Notes: generated by a model from the letters alone, not told the origin. A DNA stretch of 64,000 nt from Flaccisagitta enflata (GCA_965153355.1 OZ231127.1:47182001-47246000); one strand, 5' to 3'; shown: positions 26,076 through 38,800, counted from the first letter of the stretch. Numbers and translations: made by a program.

Positions 26076-26461
26076 GGATTAGGTCCTCAAGGCCAAGGCC
26101 AAGAAAATTTTCCCTATGTGTGAAAGCATAGGTTACCGGCCCCTTTGGAGCCGCTGCCTAGACAATCCTTAGCAAAAGATTCATAAGCACCATTAAAAAC
26201 TTGTGGTCTCCATCTCATATCAAAGAGAAACTATTGATTCTAGCTCCGGACGTGGGGAAGTATGCATTTATTATTTGTAGATTGAATGATACATGGCGAG
26301 GAACAAGTAAAGTGATAAACGCTTCAGTTATGGATCAATAACACGTATCCATGAAAGAAAGTCAATATTTTGGATGATTTGGCACACTCATAAATCCCGT
26401 CATTCATTTCATCATAACTGGAAAGCTTTAATATTACTTATTTCTTTAAAATATCTCACAG

Positions 26462-26637
26462 GACATCATTTGCTTGGACCCATCGCCATCGAGTCTGTCG
26501 CAGTGCGGTAGAGCAAATCGATGCCACCAATCCGGCATCCAAAAACTGCATTAGACATGGCCACACCTCGTGGGATTCGTGGAAAAGAGCCCCTGCTGCT
26601 CATAATCCTTACATTCCTGTTGAAAAACAGCGGGAAG
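26462..26637 (+). CDS. Possible coding exon next to the duplicated gene end
   Basis: After an acceptor-like ctcacag the plus strand is open with protein-like composition (TSFAWTHRHRVCRSAVEQID, then GHTSWDSWKRAPAAHNPYIP), running into the duplicated KQRE sequence before a stop. I do not recognise it. It could be a real exon or chance. Confidence 0.25.
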
Positions 26638-26879
26638 AAAATTAAGGCTTGAAGTTTCGATAAGGGTAAATAAAAAAAGATGCTTAGGGCTATAAAAATA
26701 ATGTAGTAATGATAAATAAAATTGCTAAAAATCGAAAAAAGGTCATAAAATTTTCGTAGTTCCCCTCAGTGGAGCCTTCCCTCTTCAAGGAACCCATCAC
26801 ATACGGGTCTGTTGCCATAGAAACTCCAATAGCGTTGAATTGCGGATTCCGAAAGTCGATTTGGAATAAAGGGATTGGC
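26620..26879 (+). pseudogene. Broken duplicate of small-gene exons B-C
   Basis: From about GAAAAACAGCGGG onward this matches 17662-17921, including intron and exon C. Exon B carries a one-base insertion and a one-base loss and contains stops; exon C is still open. The homology resumes after the retrotransposon at 29568. Confidence 0.7.
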
Positions 26880-26906
26880 TAAAAAGTTGCTGATCGGTTA
26901 TGAATG

Positions 26907-29567
26907 GCATTTTATTCGTCAGGGGATGACAGAAATACACTTACAACATACAATGACTATAACTAACACTATTAACTAAAAGACACGATTAGTCGTTTCC
27001 CAATTGATCAGAGAGAAACTGAGCAGTGGACAGGCTCAAGACCTCATTCCGGCTCCTGAGGTTATTGTTCAGAAAGGCTTTAGAGCGTCGACAGAAGATT
27101 TCGTAGATGCTGGGGAAGCCTAAGCTTTGTCGAAGTAAGCGCGTGCTTTCCCAGCGATTGTAGGAGTATATTTTCCGAATAGCGTCGTTGATTGCGGTGT
27201 TGCAGTCGCGAAGATCTTTTGGAGAATTCTACAGTTTCAGCACCATAGGATAGTATTGGGACGCAATTAGAATATAGTAAATTCATTAGGACTAATTCGT
27301 CAGGTTTACGCATGACTGAAAAAATAGAATTCACTGCTCGATAGAAAGATGAAAGAGCTGGCCGCGCAGAAAAGCTTAAATTTGAACCAGCTACTACCGT
27401 GACTCCAAGGTATTTCCATTCCTTGACAAATTCCAAAGACTTACTATCAAGAAAGAGATCACTAATATTTTCACGATCAGCTTTTCCAAAAAGAAGGACC
27501 TTTGATTTTTTTACATTAAAAGTAAGGCAATATTCGGAGCAGTATTGTTGACAGATATTCAACATCTCTTGCATGGCGCTTCTTGTAGGTGCAATTAGGC
27601 ATAAATCATCTGCATATAGTAAACACGCTACAAAAAGTTCAATAGTGTGACAGCCGATGCCGCGTTTTTTTAATCTTTCTATGAGTTCATCCATGTACAA
27701 AGAAAATATCCTTGGACTAATGATGCCACCTTGCTTTGTTCCCGTTAAAACATCAAAGTATTCGCTGTAAGCGCCGCGCCATTGACATCGGCTTCTCATA
27801 TTTAGATATAAATAAATAACAATTCTCAAGAAACAAAGTGGGACGCCACGTTCCATAAGTTTGATAAAAATTCCGTAGTGAGAAACTGTATCGAAAGCCT
27901 TAGAACAGTCGAGAAAGGCAACTAAAACATTTGAATTGTGCTTTGTGTAATATTCTACACATGATTTTAAAGTGAAAACTGCGTGAGATGCAGAATGACC
28001 TTTTTTAAAACCAAATTGGAGATTGCTACTTTCTAAAAAGTGACCAAACTTATTGAATAACAAGTGTTCAAAAAGTTGAGAAAATGTAGGGCCCAGAGTA
28101 ATAGGACGATAATTAGAAGAATCCGTAGTATTACCATTTGAGTCTTTTACAATTGGTGAAATTGTACCACACAGAAAGTCGTAAGGTAAGTAAGAATGAG
28201 AAATGAGAGCATTAAAAAGTAAATGTAAGTAGCAGAGCAATTCTGGACATCCAAGAAAAATATGTTCAGCTTTTACAAAGGTACTGGCCGACTTACCAAT
28301 CTTGAGACTAAAAACTGCTTCAGTCATGTCATACCATGAGAAAAGATGAGGAGTTAATGAATCAGTCACGTGATTATTAAAGTAAACACGATATTCACGA
28401 TTAAATCTTTCGCGAAGTAAATTGTTAGCAGATGAATTCTTGTAGACACTACTGTAAGTATCTGAGAAACAATTAGCAATATCGCCATACTTTATACATC
28501 CGTCTATCATGGAGCTAGGGGGTTCCTGAGCACCATTGATTTGATTCCATTTTTTCCAGAAGCTATTCGAGTCTTTACTAAGTAAGTCATTACTAAGCTC
28601 TACGGACATAGCACGGTTTGATTCTAGTTTGGATTTTCGTAACATAGATTTATATTCGTAGTTACTGCGTTTTTTTTCGTTAAAAATGGGACCGTTGCGG
28701 GGACAATTACATGATTTCCATAAATTGTGGGCATCTAAAGATTTCTGTTTCAATGCGGACAATTCTGGGGACCAAAAAGGCTTTGAAATACCATGTTTTT
28801 TACGCGGCAAGACACGATCAGCTACTTCTACTGCTGAGATGATATCTTTATAAAAAGTTTCTAATGCAATTGTACAGTCACAATCGTCGCATAAAGAATG
28901 TCCATGATTCAAGGCAAAAGATGGGATCGAAATTTGACTAAGAGCATCTAACATAGTTGATTGGTAAATGTTGATTTCATTCTCTGAAAGTGAGGACCAA
29001 GGAATATAGTAAGATGTGGATGATGGTTCATGTAGGAAATCACAGATATCAACATTGATAGTTAATTCGATCGGGAGATGGTCTGACACATTATCATGAG
29101 GATGAATGATACTACAAGACTGTATTTTATCAGAAAGTGACTCACTTATTAAAATTCCGTCGATTAAGGTGTAAGAATTTCGTTTTACATCAAAACGCGT
29201 GTAATCTCGACTAGGGTCAAAATCAGGAGAGAAATTAAAACTTGATACAAGATTAAACTCAGTCATCATTTCGTGTATAAGGTTCGTATAAGCATTTCTA
29301 GGACCAAAAATGTTACAGTTCAAGTCCATAAGAAGTATGAATTTGTGATTAGGACTAGATTTCATTAAATCTTCAATAAAACCAAGTGTTTCGCGGTATT
29401 CAGCTAATTGATCAAAATTATTATTATTGCAAAAATATGGCATGTACGCATTAATTAACAGTATTTTCTCGTGACTAGTATTAAGTTCTAAGACGGTAAC
29501 CCGATTATTTTGTAGGTCTACACGGGCTCTAAGTGAATTAGACAAATCTTTTCTAAACAAAAAACCA
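26907..29567 (-). mobile_element. 5'-truncated non-LTR retrotransposon (LINE) insertion
   Basis: Flanked by an 11-bp direct repeat GGTTATGAATG (26896-26906 and 29568-29578) present once at the empty paralogous site near 17936. The element is on the minus strand, begins inside its endonuclease domain and ends ...AATAAAATGC without a poly-A tail. Truncation at the 5' end plus a target-site duplication is typical of target-primed reverse transcription. Confidence 0.88.
26989..29560 (-). pseudogene. LINE ORF2-like endonuclease/reverse transcriptase, truncated and frameshifted
   Basis: About 826 residues remain open to 27080. The first ~190 residues are the C-terminal part of an AP-type endonuclease (MDLNCN, later SDHLPIEL). 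The reverse transcriptase includes NYRPITLGPTFSQLFEH, AFLDCSKAFDTVSH, GTKQGGIISP and YADD near residue 648, followed by WKYLGV. There is no start codon: the frame enters from the truncated end. Near 27225-27235 a one-base change shifts the frame; the adjacent frame continues as IYSYNRWESTRLLRQSLGF to a stop at 26989. The set of motifs suggests the jockey/CR1/L2 group; the clade is not certain. Confidence 0.85.
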
Positions 29568-29847
29568 GGTTATGAATGTGTTACTTTTGAACTATGCGTC
29601 ATATCTTAACTTTTATTAGTGTTGATACGTTACACTACGGGGACTATGCTGTTTGAGTTGAGGGATACAGTGATAAATAGTTGAAAAGTGAGCACTGTTT
29701 GCAAGAATCAAAAAAGGCTGCCATGTTAATTCTGCAGAGAATTCAATAAAGCAAATTAGTCGATTCGTAGCTCTCTTACATAGTCCTACTGTCTCATTGG
29801 CACGATGATATGAGGGAGCAGGTCAGCAATAGCCTATTACAATCGTA

Positions 29848-30273
29848 CACTTTTTTTTTTTATAAGAACGTTATTTTTGTTTTAAAAGCTTCATGTTCTT
29901 ATTCTGAAGGCCAATTTAAGCCTTCAATATTCTTAAAGTGTTCTTGATTTCAAATATGGTATAAATTAAAAGAAACCTCATGATTTACTGGTATTTAATG
30001 ATATTTAATCCATGTTTATCAATAATTACTAAAATAGATACTAAACAACAAAATCAAAAGGTATTTTCAAGATATTTATCTTTAAGGAAGTAAAATGTTA
30101 TGGTAAATGTACTAAAATTGTAATGTTTTTTTGATATTTCTTAAGTTTTACAATTAACAAAAATGTTTTCTTTCAAAATGAAACCTTAATATGTTCTTAA
30201 GATGTTCTTAATTTTGGGGCCATTCAAAGCCTTGATGTTCTTATAAACTAGGTTCTTATAAAAAAAAAGAGTG
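29848..30273. mobile_element. TATAAGAAC-family fold-back MITE (long form)
   Basis: Ends CACTTTTTTTTTTTATAAG and inverted CTTATAAAAAAAAAGAGTG, flanked by TA. Shares TTGATGTTCTTATAAACTAG with 17435-17585. Confidence 0.8.
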
Positions 30274-30276
30274 TAA

Positions 30277-30540
<264 letters not shown>

Positions 30541-30568
30541 TTCAAACAAAATCATCTAGTGGCATATA

Positions 30569-31003
30569 CACTTTTTTTCTTTTATAAGAGACCAGTTTAT
30601 AAGAGACATGAGCCTGAGATTTGCCAAAATTTTAAGAACAAAATAAGAAACAGCTCAGGCTGAGATTTAGTTGTGGCCATTTTCAAAATGACTTTTTATT
30701 TTTAGTTACTTATTTAAAACATGAACTGTATTCAAAATTTTCAGAAATATAAGTTTTTTGTCATCAAAAAGACTTCTTTTTCTAATTTGCCTATGAAATC
30801 AGGCATTTTAAGAAAAAAACATGATGATTATCAAGTTTAAGATACAATTGTTATAAATAAGGTATTTTTATACGATTTATATATTTGTACACATTGAAGA
30901 AATTAAGAACACTTTAAGAGAATTTCAGGCTGAAAACGGCTGATAAATTAAGAACAACCAGGCTGATTTCAAAAAAGTTGTCTCTTATAAAAAAAAAAAA
31001 GTG
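30569..31003. mobile_element. TATAAGAAC/TATAAGAGA-family fold-back MITE
   Basis: CACTTTTTTTCTTTTATAAG end inverted at CTTATAAAAAAAAAAAAGTG; TA on both sides. Confidence 0.8.
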
Positions 31004-31336
31004 TAACGGAAGTATAATTGAGATTATATGCATAGTAGGTTGCGTATAAGTGGAGTTTTTAGCCTAAAAAACGCTTTTAAACGTTTTTTTTTATTAGTAT
31101 TACAATTACTACTATTCTTTAGGAGAAAATGGGTTTCCCAGTGCCTGTGATGCATCGTTGACGCTTTAGGAAAATACTTGAGCAAAACCTGGTGGTGTTT
31201 TTTCTTTCAAATGTTCTCATTTGCTTTTCGTCCATATCATAAAATAAAATAGAAGTTTTGTTACTATTTTCTAGTTATGGATTAAGATTATTAAGAGCAT
31301 GGCCATCAACATGCTATCTCCGTTTTGTTACAGGGA

Positions 31337-31344
31337 AAGAGAGA

Positions 31345-31430
<86 letters not shown>
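31337..31430 (+). repeat. (GA)n microsatellite
   Basis: About 90 bp of GA; a second tract lies at 31567-31632. Confidence 0.95.
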
Positions 31431-31434
<4 letters not shown>

Positions 31435-31577
31435 CATACAGACCCAGACCAAGATCGAGACTTGAACAGAATAAAGGACAATAAATGAAAAAATGATTGG
31501 CCATTTGATTTTTTCTTGCCACTCAGTCTCATCTATGGGTCCTGTGATATTCTTTCTTTGTCATCCAGAGAGAGGGA

Positions 31578-31634
<57 letters not shown>

Positions 31635-32199
31635 CACTATCGATTTGGCGTCACTTCGTGTAATCAGAGGATCAATCTAACCAAAACATATGGTTAGGGG
31701 ACGAGCTATAACTTAAGAATTATAAGGCTGGAATTGCATCTCCGTTTAAAAAAAACTGGCCCCCTGAAGTGTCTAGGGTCACGACAGACGTAAATCACCA
31801 CCAATCTAGATGTTCTTAGTTTTGTTTGACGGAGATTCGATTTCTTACGCGGCTTTCTCTCAGTAAGCCAAAAATTTCTAACTTCTAAGGGGCCCCTAAG
31901 GGCCCCTAAAAAAGCCCCTAAAGTAAGTTTTCTCAAAAGATCCTCAGAACGTTGTCCCAGGCTCTCCAGACTGTGATTTTTGAATTCCTCGTCAAAAATT
32001 GTGTGGAAACAGTGAAAAGGGTGATTTTTTGACAAAACCGAGATTTAAAATCACACTCGTTATCATCATTACTACCCTCAAAAATTTTGCCACCATTTTT
32101 TCATCGGTTTGACTGCACTGATTCTCGCTATGAAACTTTGGCTCAATGTTTGTTAATGCTTGAATTGTGAGAATTGTGAGACCAACCGACATTGATTCA

Positions 32200-32239
32200 A
32201 CGAAGAAGAAGAAGAAGAAGAAGAAGAAGAAGAAGAGGA

Positions 32240-32278
<39 letters not shown>

Positions 32279-32346
32279 AGAAGAAGAAGAAGAAGACAAA
32301 GAAGGAGAAGGAGGAGGAGAAGGAGGAGGAGAAGGAGAAGGAGAAG

Positions 32347-32412
<66 letters not shown>
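32200..32412 (+). repeat. (GAA)n-(GGA)n-(GA)n compound microsatellite
   Basis: GAA units to 32300, AGGAGG units to 32350, then GA. Confidence 0.95.
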
Positions 32413-32413
<1 letters not shown>

Positions 32414-32534
32414 AAAGTTAGGCAGGCAAGTTGAGAGATGCTATATGTGAATGTCATAGACGAAAACGACAAGAGAAAAAATAGTTAATGTATGGAACTA
32501 TGAGAAAATGAGAAAAATCATAATCTGAAGCCAG

Positions 32535-32588
<54 letters not shown>

Positions 32589-33323
32589 CTCAAATAAATT
32601 TCTTTTTGCATTTACTTAATTTGCATATTTGAGGCATATCTTTAGAAGCGAGCTGACGCTAGCTGACGCTACTGCTCGTATTGAGCTTTTGCACACGCGT
32701 AGATATATATCAGGGCTAGTTAGATCTCGCTGTGCGGCTCAATGCAAGCACAGGAAGTTGGCCGAACTAAGGTTTTAATATTTCATGTAATAAATAAAAT
32801 ATTATGAGAATGAGGTAAAGTTCTCAAATTTAGCTTGAATCATTGTTACAGAATCTTGTATGAGATTCCAGAGAAAAAAGTCGATATTTCAAATTATTAA
32901 TTGCGTATGGTGTGGCTAAATGTGACTTTCTTCTATGATATTTTTTTGCTTTTTCTCACTTTTTAGTTATTATATTTGTAATAAACAATTTTTGTATAAT
33001 ACAAAAATGACGTCGTATCTATAGTCATTTAAAAGGCGAGCGTCTCACGATTCTAGATATGTTTTTTATTTTTGATTATCACTATATTAAACTTTTCAAA
33101 TAAAAAAAAAGGCATAACTATTGATCCAATGACAGCAAACATTATTCCAGCGGACATTCCGCTCTTCTGCAAAAACTGACCTAAAGAGATTTTTTTTTTT
33201 AAAAATAAGTGGGGTTCAATAGATTGGAAATGACCTAATTCGCCTAGATCCAAAATCTTGAAATTTGACTTTTTCAAAAAAACTTTGAAATTTTTTTTGT
33301 CGCGACTTGGGTTCTTAGAGAAA

Positions 33324-33868
33324 ACAAGGCCAACACCTATAAGTCGCGTGCGAGACTTAAATAATTACTTTATTACATAACCGCATAACTAAAATGACTT
33401 TCATTGAATTTAATTGATATAAGGTGACTTAAAATGATTTAATTTGACCTAAAATGACTTAAAATGACCTAAATTGACTTGAATTTTCCTAAAATGACTA
33501 AAATGACTTAGTGACTAAAATGACTTAAATTGACTTAAAATGATTTAAAATGACTTTAAATGACTCAAATTGACCTAGAATGACTTAAATTGAACTGAAC
33601 TGACCTAAACTGACTTAAATAGACCTAAAATCACTAAAATGATGAAAACTATTGAAATAACTCAAATGACTCAAATTGACTTAAACTGAGTTTAAATGAC
33701 CTAAAATGACTTAAAATGATTTAATTTGACTTTAAATGACCTAACTGACTTAAAATCAGTTAGTAGGAATAAAACGAATAAAAAAAGTAAAGTGTGACCA
33801 ACCGACCAACCGACCGACCAACCGACCGACGGACAAAGCGGGGTGTAGAGTCGCGTAGCACGCGACTA
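33324..33868 (-). mobile_element. Hairpin-ended element with ATGACTTAAA minisatellite core
   Basis: Starts CAAGGCCAACACCTATAAGTCGCG, core of diverged TGACTTAAAA/TGACCTAAAA units at 33400-33760, ends with AACCGACC tract and AGTCGCGTAGCACGCGACT. Confidence 0.8.
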
Positions 33869-34396
33869 AAAATCATAAAATTGTTTTTTGAAAAATGGTC
33901 TTCAAAAGTAGGGTGCAATCGATGGGAAATGACCTAATTCACCTAGATCCAATACCCTGAAAATTTTTTTTTTTTCAAAAATCCTAGAAAATTTCAGAGT
34001 ATTTTTACTTAGGGCCTCTAAAAATTTTCACAAAATATTTTTTTGAAAAATAGTCTTCAAAAGTGGGGTGCAATCGATAGGAAATGACTTAATTTGCCTA
34101 GATCCAATACCCTGAAAAATATTTTTTTTTCAAAAATTTGAAATTTTGTATTGGGGGCAAGTTCAGTGAGAGAATGGAGAAAAACACTGTCGGTTTTTCT
34201 TTTTTCTCGTCATATATAAAAACGGCTGTAATTTCTAAAATATTGATGCGATTGCCTTGAAATTTTGAATACAAGCTCATGTCATGCTTCTCGACGTTTG
34301 AGCCAGAAATAATGATTGTGAACTGTTGTGTAGTTGCATGCACTTCTTTGCCTAATATGGTCCACAAAAATCGGAATTGGCATTATTGCAGATGCT

Positions 34397-34397
34397 A

Positions 34398-34492
<95 letters not shown>
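34397..34492 (+). repeat. (GA)n microsatellite
   Basis: GA run with one GAAA interruption. Confidence 0.95.
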
Positions 34493-34559
34493 CTCACAAA
34501 CAGACATAGACAAGAAACACATGATTCTGGACTCATTTCAGCATTTCTTTTTGGATGAT

Positions 34560-35220
34560 ACAATCTTTATATAAGCATGAGGGAGAATCATCAATCTTTT
34601 ATTTTACTTTCTGTTTTATCAAAACATTTCAACTGGTGAAATATATATAACTATGAAATATAATAAATGACATAATTACAAAGAATTTGATTAACAAAAT
34701 ATGACTAAAAAACATTAGATATAAATGAAAAAGATGAAAAAAGTGACAACAGAATTATTAAAAGTAGGGTACATTGAAAAGAAAAAAAATAAGTAAAAAG
34801 TACTGAATAGAATACAATAATGAAAAAAAAAGGAAAAATAAAAAGTCAGAAATAAAAAGTGAAAATAAAAAAAACTGAAAATAAAAAAAAGTTAAAATGA
34901 AAGAAATGAAAAGTGTGAAGTGAAAAGTGAAAAATGAATCATGAAATATGAAAACTGATGAAAACAACAAAAATGAATAGAAATAAGAAATAAAGATAAA
35001 CTTTTGATGCTAGCAAAAAAATTCTGGAAATTTACTAAATTTTCAAAATGATCAGAGAAAATCCACTGTCAATTCCCTAAATCTTACTACTCCTTCATTG
35101 CCAAGTGAAAAACCTAAAAAAACGCCAATGGGAAACTCATTTTATCGCCAAATACGTTTTTGCGTCTCATTTGCCACTTCCGGTAGAGGTGGCGTATAAA
35201 AAAACGTATAGGTAAACTCT
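34560..35220. other. AT-rich intergenic sequence
   Basis: Adenine-rich with loose AAAAGTGAAAAATGAA-like repetition at 34740-34980. No gene seen. Confidence 0.4.
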
Positions 35221-35359
35221 AGGCAGCAGTAACCAACTAAGCTAGCATTACTACTTCCGCTGAAGATCGCCTTCAGAGGGGCCGATGACCTGGGACTCCA
35301 CTAAGGACAGCTTTTATTTAGCACGCGACTCTACACTTTGCTGGGTTGGATATTCAGTC

Positions 35360-36030
35360 GTTTTTGGGCAGCGGCCCCGAAGGGGACGAAGTCGTGTAGA
35401 ACACAGGGGGACTTTTGTTCGTCAGTTTGTTGGTTTGTTTGTTTGTTCGTCCCCCCCATTGGCCTCAAATTAGGCCTCACAAGCCTTAAATCAGACCTAT
35501 CAGGCCTCTCAATCCTCAAAATAGGCCTCTCAGGCCTCAGATCCACCTCCCAGGCCTACTATAAACCATCCTCTCAGGCCTTAATTCAGCCCTATCAAGC
35601 ATCAAATCAGCCCTCTCAGGCATCAACTCTGACCTTTCAGCCCTTAAATCATCCTACTCCGACCTCAAATCAGCCCTCAAGCATCAAATCTAGCCTCTCA
35701 AGCTTTTCAGGCCTCAAAGTAGGCATTTTAGGCCTTAATTTCACCCTTTCAAACCTCAAATTTGTCCTCTTAGGCCTCATATCTGCCCTCTCAGATATCA
35801 AATATGCCAACTTGATTTCAGCCCTCTCAGCCTTTAGATCAGCCCAGCCATCTTTATCACCTTTTTAACAAGCATTCATATCACCAAACACCCTCAATCA
35901 GACCTATTCAGTGCCTTATCAACTATCTTAGGCAGGACGAAGGAAAGTACCCCTGTTATCTATAGGACTTTGTCCCTTTTTGGGTGGCTGCCCTGCTTCA
36001 CTTCACTCAAATTCACAGTCATGCAAAGCA
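35360..36030. mobile_element. Palindromic CAGGCCT element (copy 2)
   Basis: GGGCAGCGGCCCCGAAGGGG start, diverged CTCTCAGGCCTCAAATC units, right end TCTATAGGACTTTGTCCC. Confidence 0.7.
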
Positions 36031-36039
36031 GAGCAACGG

Positions 36040-36702
36040 TAGGGAATGAGCAACAACTAAAAATTTCTAAGGCTGATTGTGCATCTTGTTTTGAAAAAAA
36101 CTCGCCCCCTGAAGTGTTGAGAGTCATTTAAGGCGCAAATCACCACTGATCTAGGTGTTCTTGGTTTTGTTTGACGGAGATTCGATTTCTCTCGCCATCG
36201 GCTTTAACTAAACATCATTATTTTTAAGCCCTTATTGAATTTTTTTTTTTGAAAAAAAAAGTGGGGTGCAATCAATAGGAAATTGTTCGATTTGCCTAGA
36301 TCCAAAATCTTGTATTTTCACTTTTTCACAAAAAACTTTTTGTGTCGCACGTTAGGGACTCAGAAAAAAAAATAAATTACAAAATATTTTTTTTAAAAAT
36401 GGTTTTTAAAAGTGAGGTGCAATCGATAGGAAATTGTTTAATTCCCCTATATCCAAAATCCTGTAACCTTACTTTTTTCAAAAAATTTTAAAAAATTGAT
36501 AGGGGGCGAGTTCAAAGAAAGAATGGAAAAAAAGAACGTCGCTTTTCTCTTTTACTTTTTAAGTATGAAAAAGGCTGTAACTTCTAAACTATTGATGCGA
36601 TTGTCCTGAAATTTGAAATACTAGCTGATGTCATGCTTTTCAACGTATGAGACAAAAATCTCGATTGTGAACTGTCATAAAGTTGAACACACTTTTTTGC
36701 CT
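36040..36702. mobile_element. hAT-like non-autonomous element with 8-bp target duplication
   Basis: AGCAACGG flanks both sides (36032-36039, 36703-36710) and occurs once, as AGCAATGG, in the uninterrupted paralogue near 20472. Ends TAGGGAATGAGC and TTTTTTGCCT. 8-bp duplication suggests the hAT superfamily. Confidence 0.82.
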
Positions 36703-37357
36703 AGCAACGGGTATCGCTGACCAAATATTGCCCCCGGGCGACTGTTTTTTTTTTTGTTTTTGTTTTTTTTGTTTTTTTTTTTTTTTTGCATTATTGCCCT
36801 TGCCCAACCGTCTGCGACTGTGGTGCCGTGTATCCTGTCTTGATCCGGTGTCTCCTTCCCCCTCCCTCGAAAGCCTCAAATCAGGCACAGCCCTAAGCGG
36901 AGAAACAATGATGGATGACAGATGATGGAGTTAATGGATGATCTCAAAAGATCTTTGCGGTTGATGCTACTTGATGATAGGGCCTTGAATCTTGAGACTG
37001 AAATATATGCGCGATCTAACCTACGGACGGACGGACATGAGTCACATAACCTCTTGTAGAGAAACGTGGACGCATCTAAAAACTTTTCTTCCGATGAAGT
37101 TAGCACGACCTTCAAGTTCTCAGAATATCGATTTAATTCCTCCAAAGTGGAGTCTTCTGTATTCATGCTTCAAAAGTCGTCCAAACCGGCCCGATCACTT
37201 TCAAATAAAATTCCCGATATATGACGAAATGAAGACAACTCGAGTATGGACGCTTCTTGATCTATCAGTAGATCCTTTTTCCCTGAATCTTTATTTTTTA
37301 AAGAATATTTGCACGAGACGATGGAACTTTCCGTCGTTGGCTTTTATTTTGGATTTT

Positions 37358-37450
37358 TAGTTGCGGACACGCCACTCTATAAGAGGCTTTGTCCATCCGT
37401 CCGTCCGTCCGTTGGTCCGTCATGGTGATCGAGTTTAAAAGTGGGAAAAC
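37358..37450 (+). mobile_element. Hairpin-ended element end
   Basis: TTTTTAGTTGCGGACACGCCACTCTATAAGAGGC and CCGT tract. An oppositely oriented end lies at 38935-38983, bracketing about 1.6 kb. Confidence 0.65.
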
Positions 37451-37469
37451 GAGCGTTTTCAATGCTTTT

Positions 37470-37860
37470 TGGGCAGTGGCCCCAAAGGGCCGATGTCCTG
37501 TAGGACACAGAGGTGAATTTCCATACGTCCGTAGTCGTCCGTACCCCCCTACCCCGAAGTTTCTCAAGCCTCAAATTCCCATTGAATAACATGAAATAGA
37601 CAAAATGCAAACTTCCCATTGAAAAACATGAAAAATTAACAAAAAAGCAAAAAATACATGTTTCCCATTGAATAATATGGAAAATTGATAAGAACTGAAA
37701 ATAATGTTAGATTCCTATTGAATAATATGGCAAATTGACAAGAAATTGAAAAAATGCAAAGTTCCCATTGAATATTATGGATAATTGCTGAGGATGTATG
37801 GAAATTCACCCCTTTGTCCTACAGGACATCGGCTCTTTGGGGCCGCTGCTCTGCTCTCAC
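37470..37860. mobile_element. Palindromic element, GGGCCGATGTCCTGTAGGAC subfamily
   Basis: Left GGGCCGATGTCCTGTAGGAC..GAATTTCCATACGTCC, right GTCCTACAGGACATCGG. Core has TTCCCATTGAATAA.ATG units about 60 bp apart instead of CAGGCCT. Confidence 0.7.
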
Positions 37861-38274
37861 TCCGCTTCTTCAGCTAGTCACTCCAAGCAGGGCATCGGGT
37901 ACCGCGGACCATGTGCGATCCTTGGATGACTTGTTGTGTATGTTTGAGTGTTGGGGGTGGGTTGGGGTGTGGATGGGGGTTGGATGCCCCTGCCCACCCG
38001 TCCGCAACGATATTGTGACCCCGTGTCACTTGCTACAATGCGTTCTGCATAGGCGGACGGGAAGGTACTGTCACTACTGCCATGGCAGTACCATTTGTTG
38101 AGAGTTGAGACACTTATTTTTTCAAAAAAAAAGAGGAGAAAGAAAGTAAAGGAAAGAAAAAAAGAAAAGGGGAAAGAAAAGAGGAGGAAAACTAGTCATC
38201 CAAGGATCGCACATGGTCAGCGGTACCCGATGCCCTGCTGGGAGTGATCCAGTGAAAAAGTGGAGTGAGAGCAG

Positions 38275-38800
38275 GGCAGCGGCCCCAAAGGGCCGATGTC
38301 CTGTAGAACACAGGGGGGAATTTCCATACGTCCTGAAGGGGCATATTTCAGGCCTTAGATGACTGATTTAGACCGCTGAAGGCATATTTGAAGGCTTGAG
38401 GGCAGAATCAAGGCTTGGAGAGCCGATTTGAGTTTTGGAGGGCAAATTTAAGCCATGGAGGGCTGATTTTATGCTTGGAGGGCTAATTGAAGGTCTGGAA
38501 GACAGATTTGAGGTCTGGAGGACAGATTTGAGGTGGGGGGGGGCTGATTTGAAGCCTGGAAAGCTGATTTGAGGCCTGGAGGGCTGAATTGAGGGCTGGG
38601 AGGGCAAATTTGAGGGCTGGGAGAGCGAATTTGAGGCCAATTGGGGGGGGGGATGGACGGAAGGACGGACGGACGGACGGACGGACAGACGGACGGACGG
38701 ATGGACGGACGGACGGACGGACGGACGGACGGACGGACGTATGGAAATTCCCCCCTGTGTTCTACAGGACATCGGCCCTTTGGGGCCGCTGCCCAAAAAG
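38275..38800. mobile_element. Palindromic element, GGGCCGATGTCCTGTAG subfamily
   Basis: Ends GGGCCGATGTCCTGTAGAAC and inverted TTCTACAGGACATCGGCCC. Core units resemble TTTGAGGCCTGGAGGGCTGA; a (GACG)n tract is at 38650-38740. Confidence 0.78.

Larger units (their letters stand above)
31695..34353. mobile_element. Large hAT-like element carrying nested repeats
   Basis: Starts TAGGGGACGAGC and ends CTTCTTTGCCT, matching the ends of the 663-bp element at 36040-36702. Flanks CATATGGT and AATATGGT agree in 7 of 8 bases. Contains (GAA)n/(GA)n at 32200-32410, (CT)n at 32540-32585 and a hairpin-ended element at 33324-33868. No transposase frame seen. Confidence 0.6.
35221..37472 (+). repeat. 1.6-kb segmental duplication, copy 2 (interrupted)
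   Basis: Collinear with 19652-21236 except for the 663-bp insertion at 36040-36702. Confidence 0.85.
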
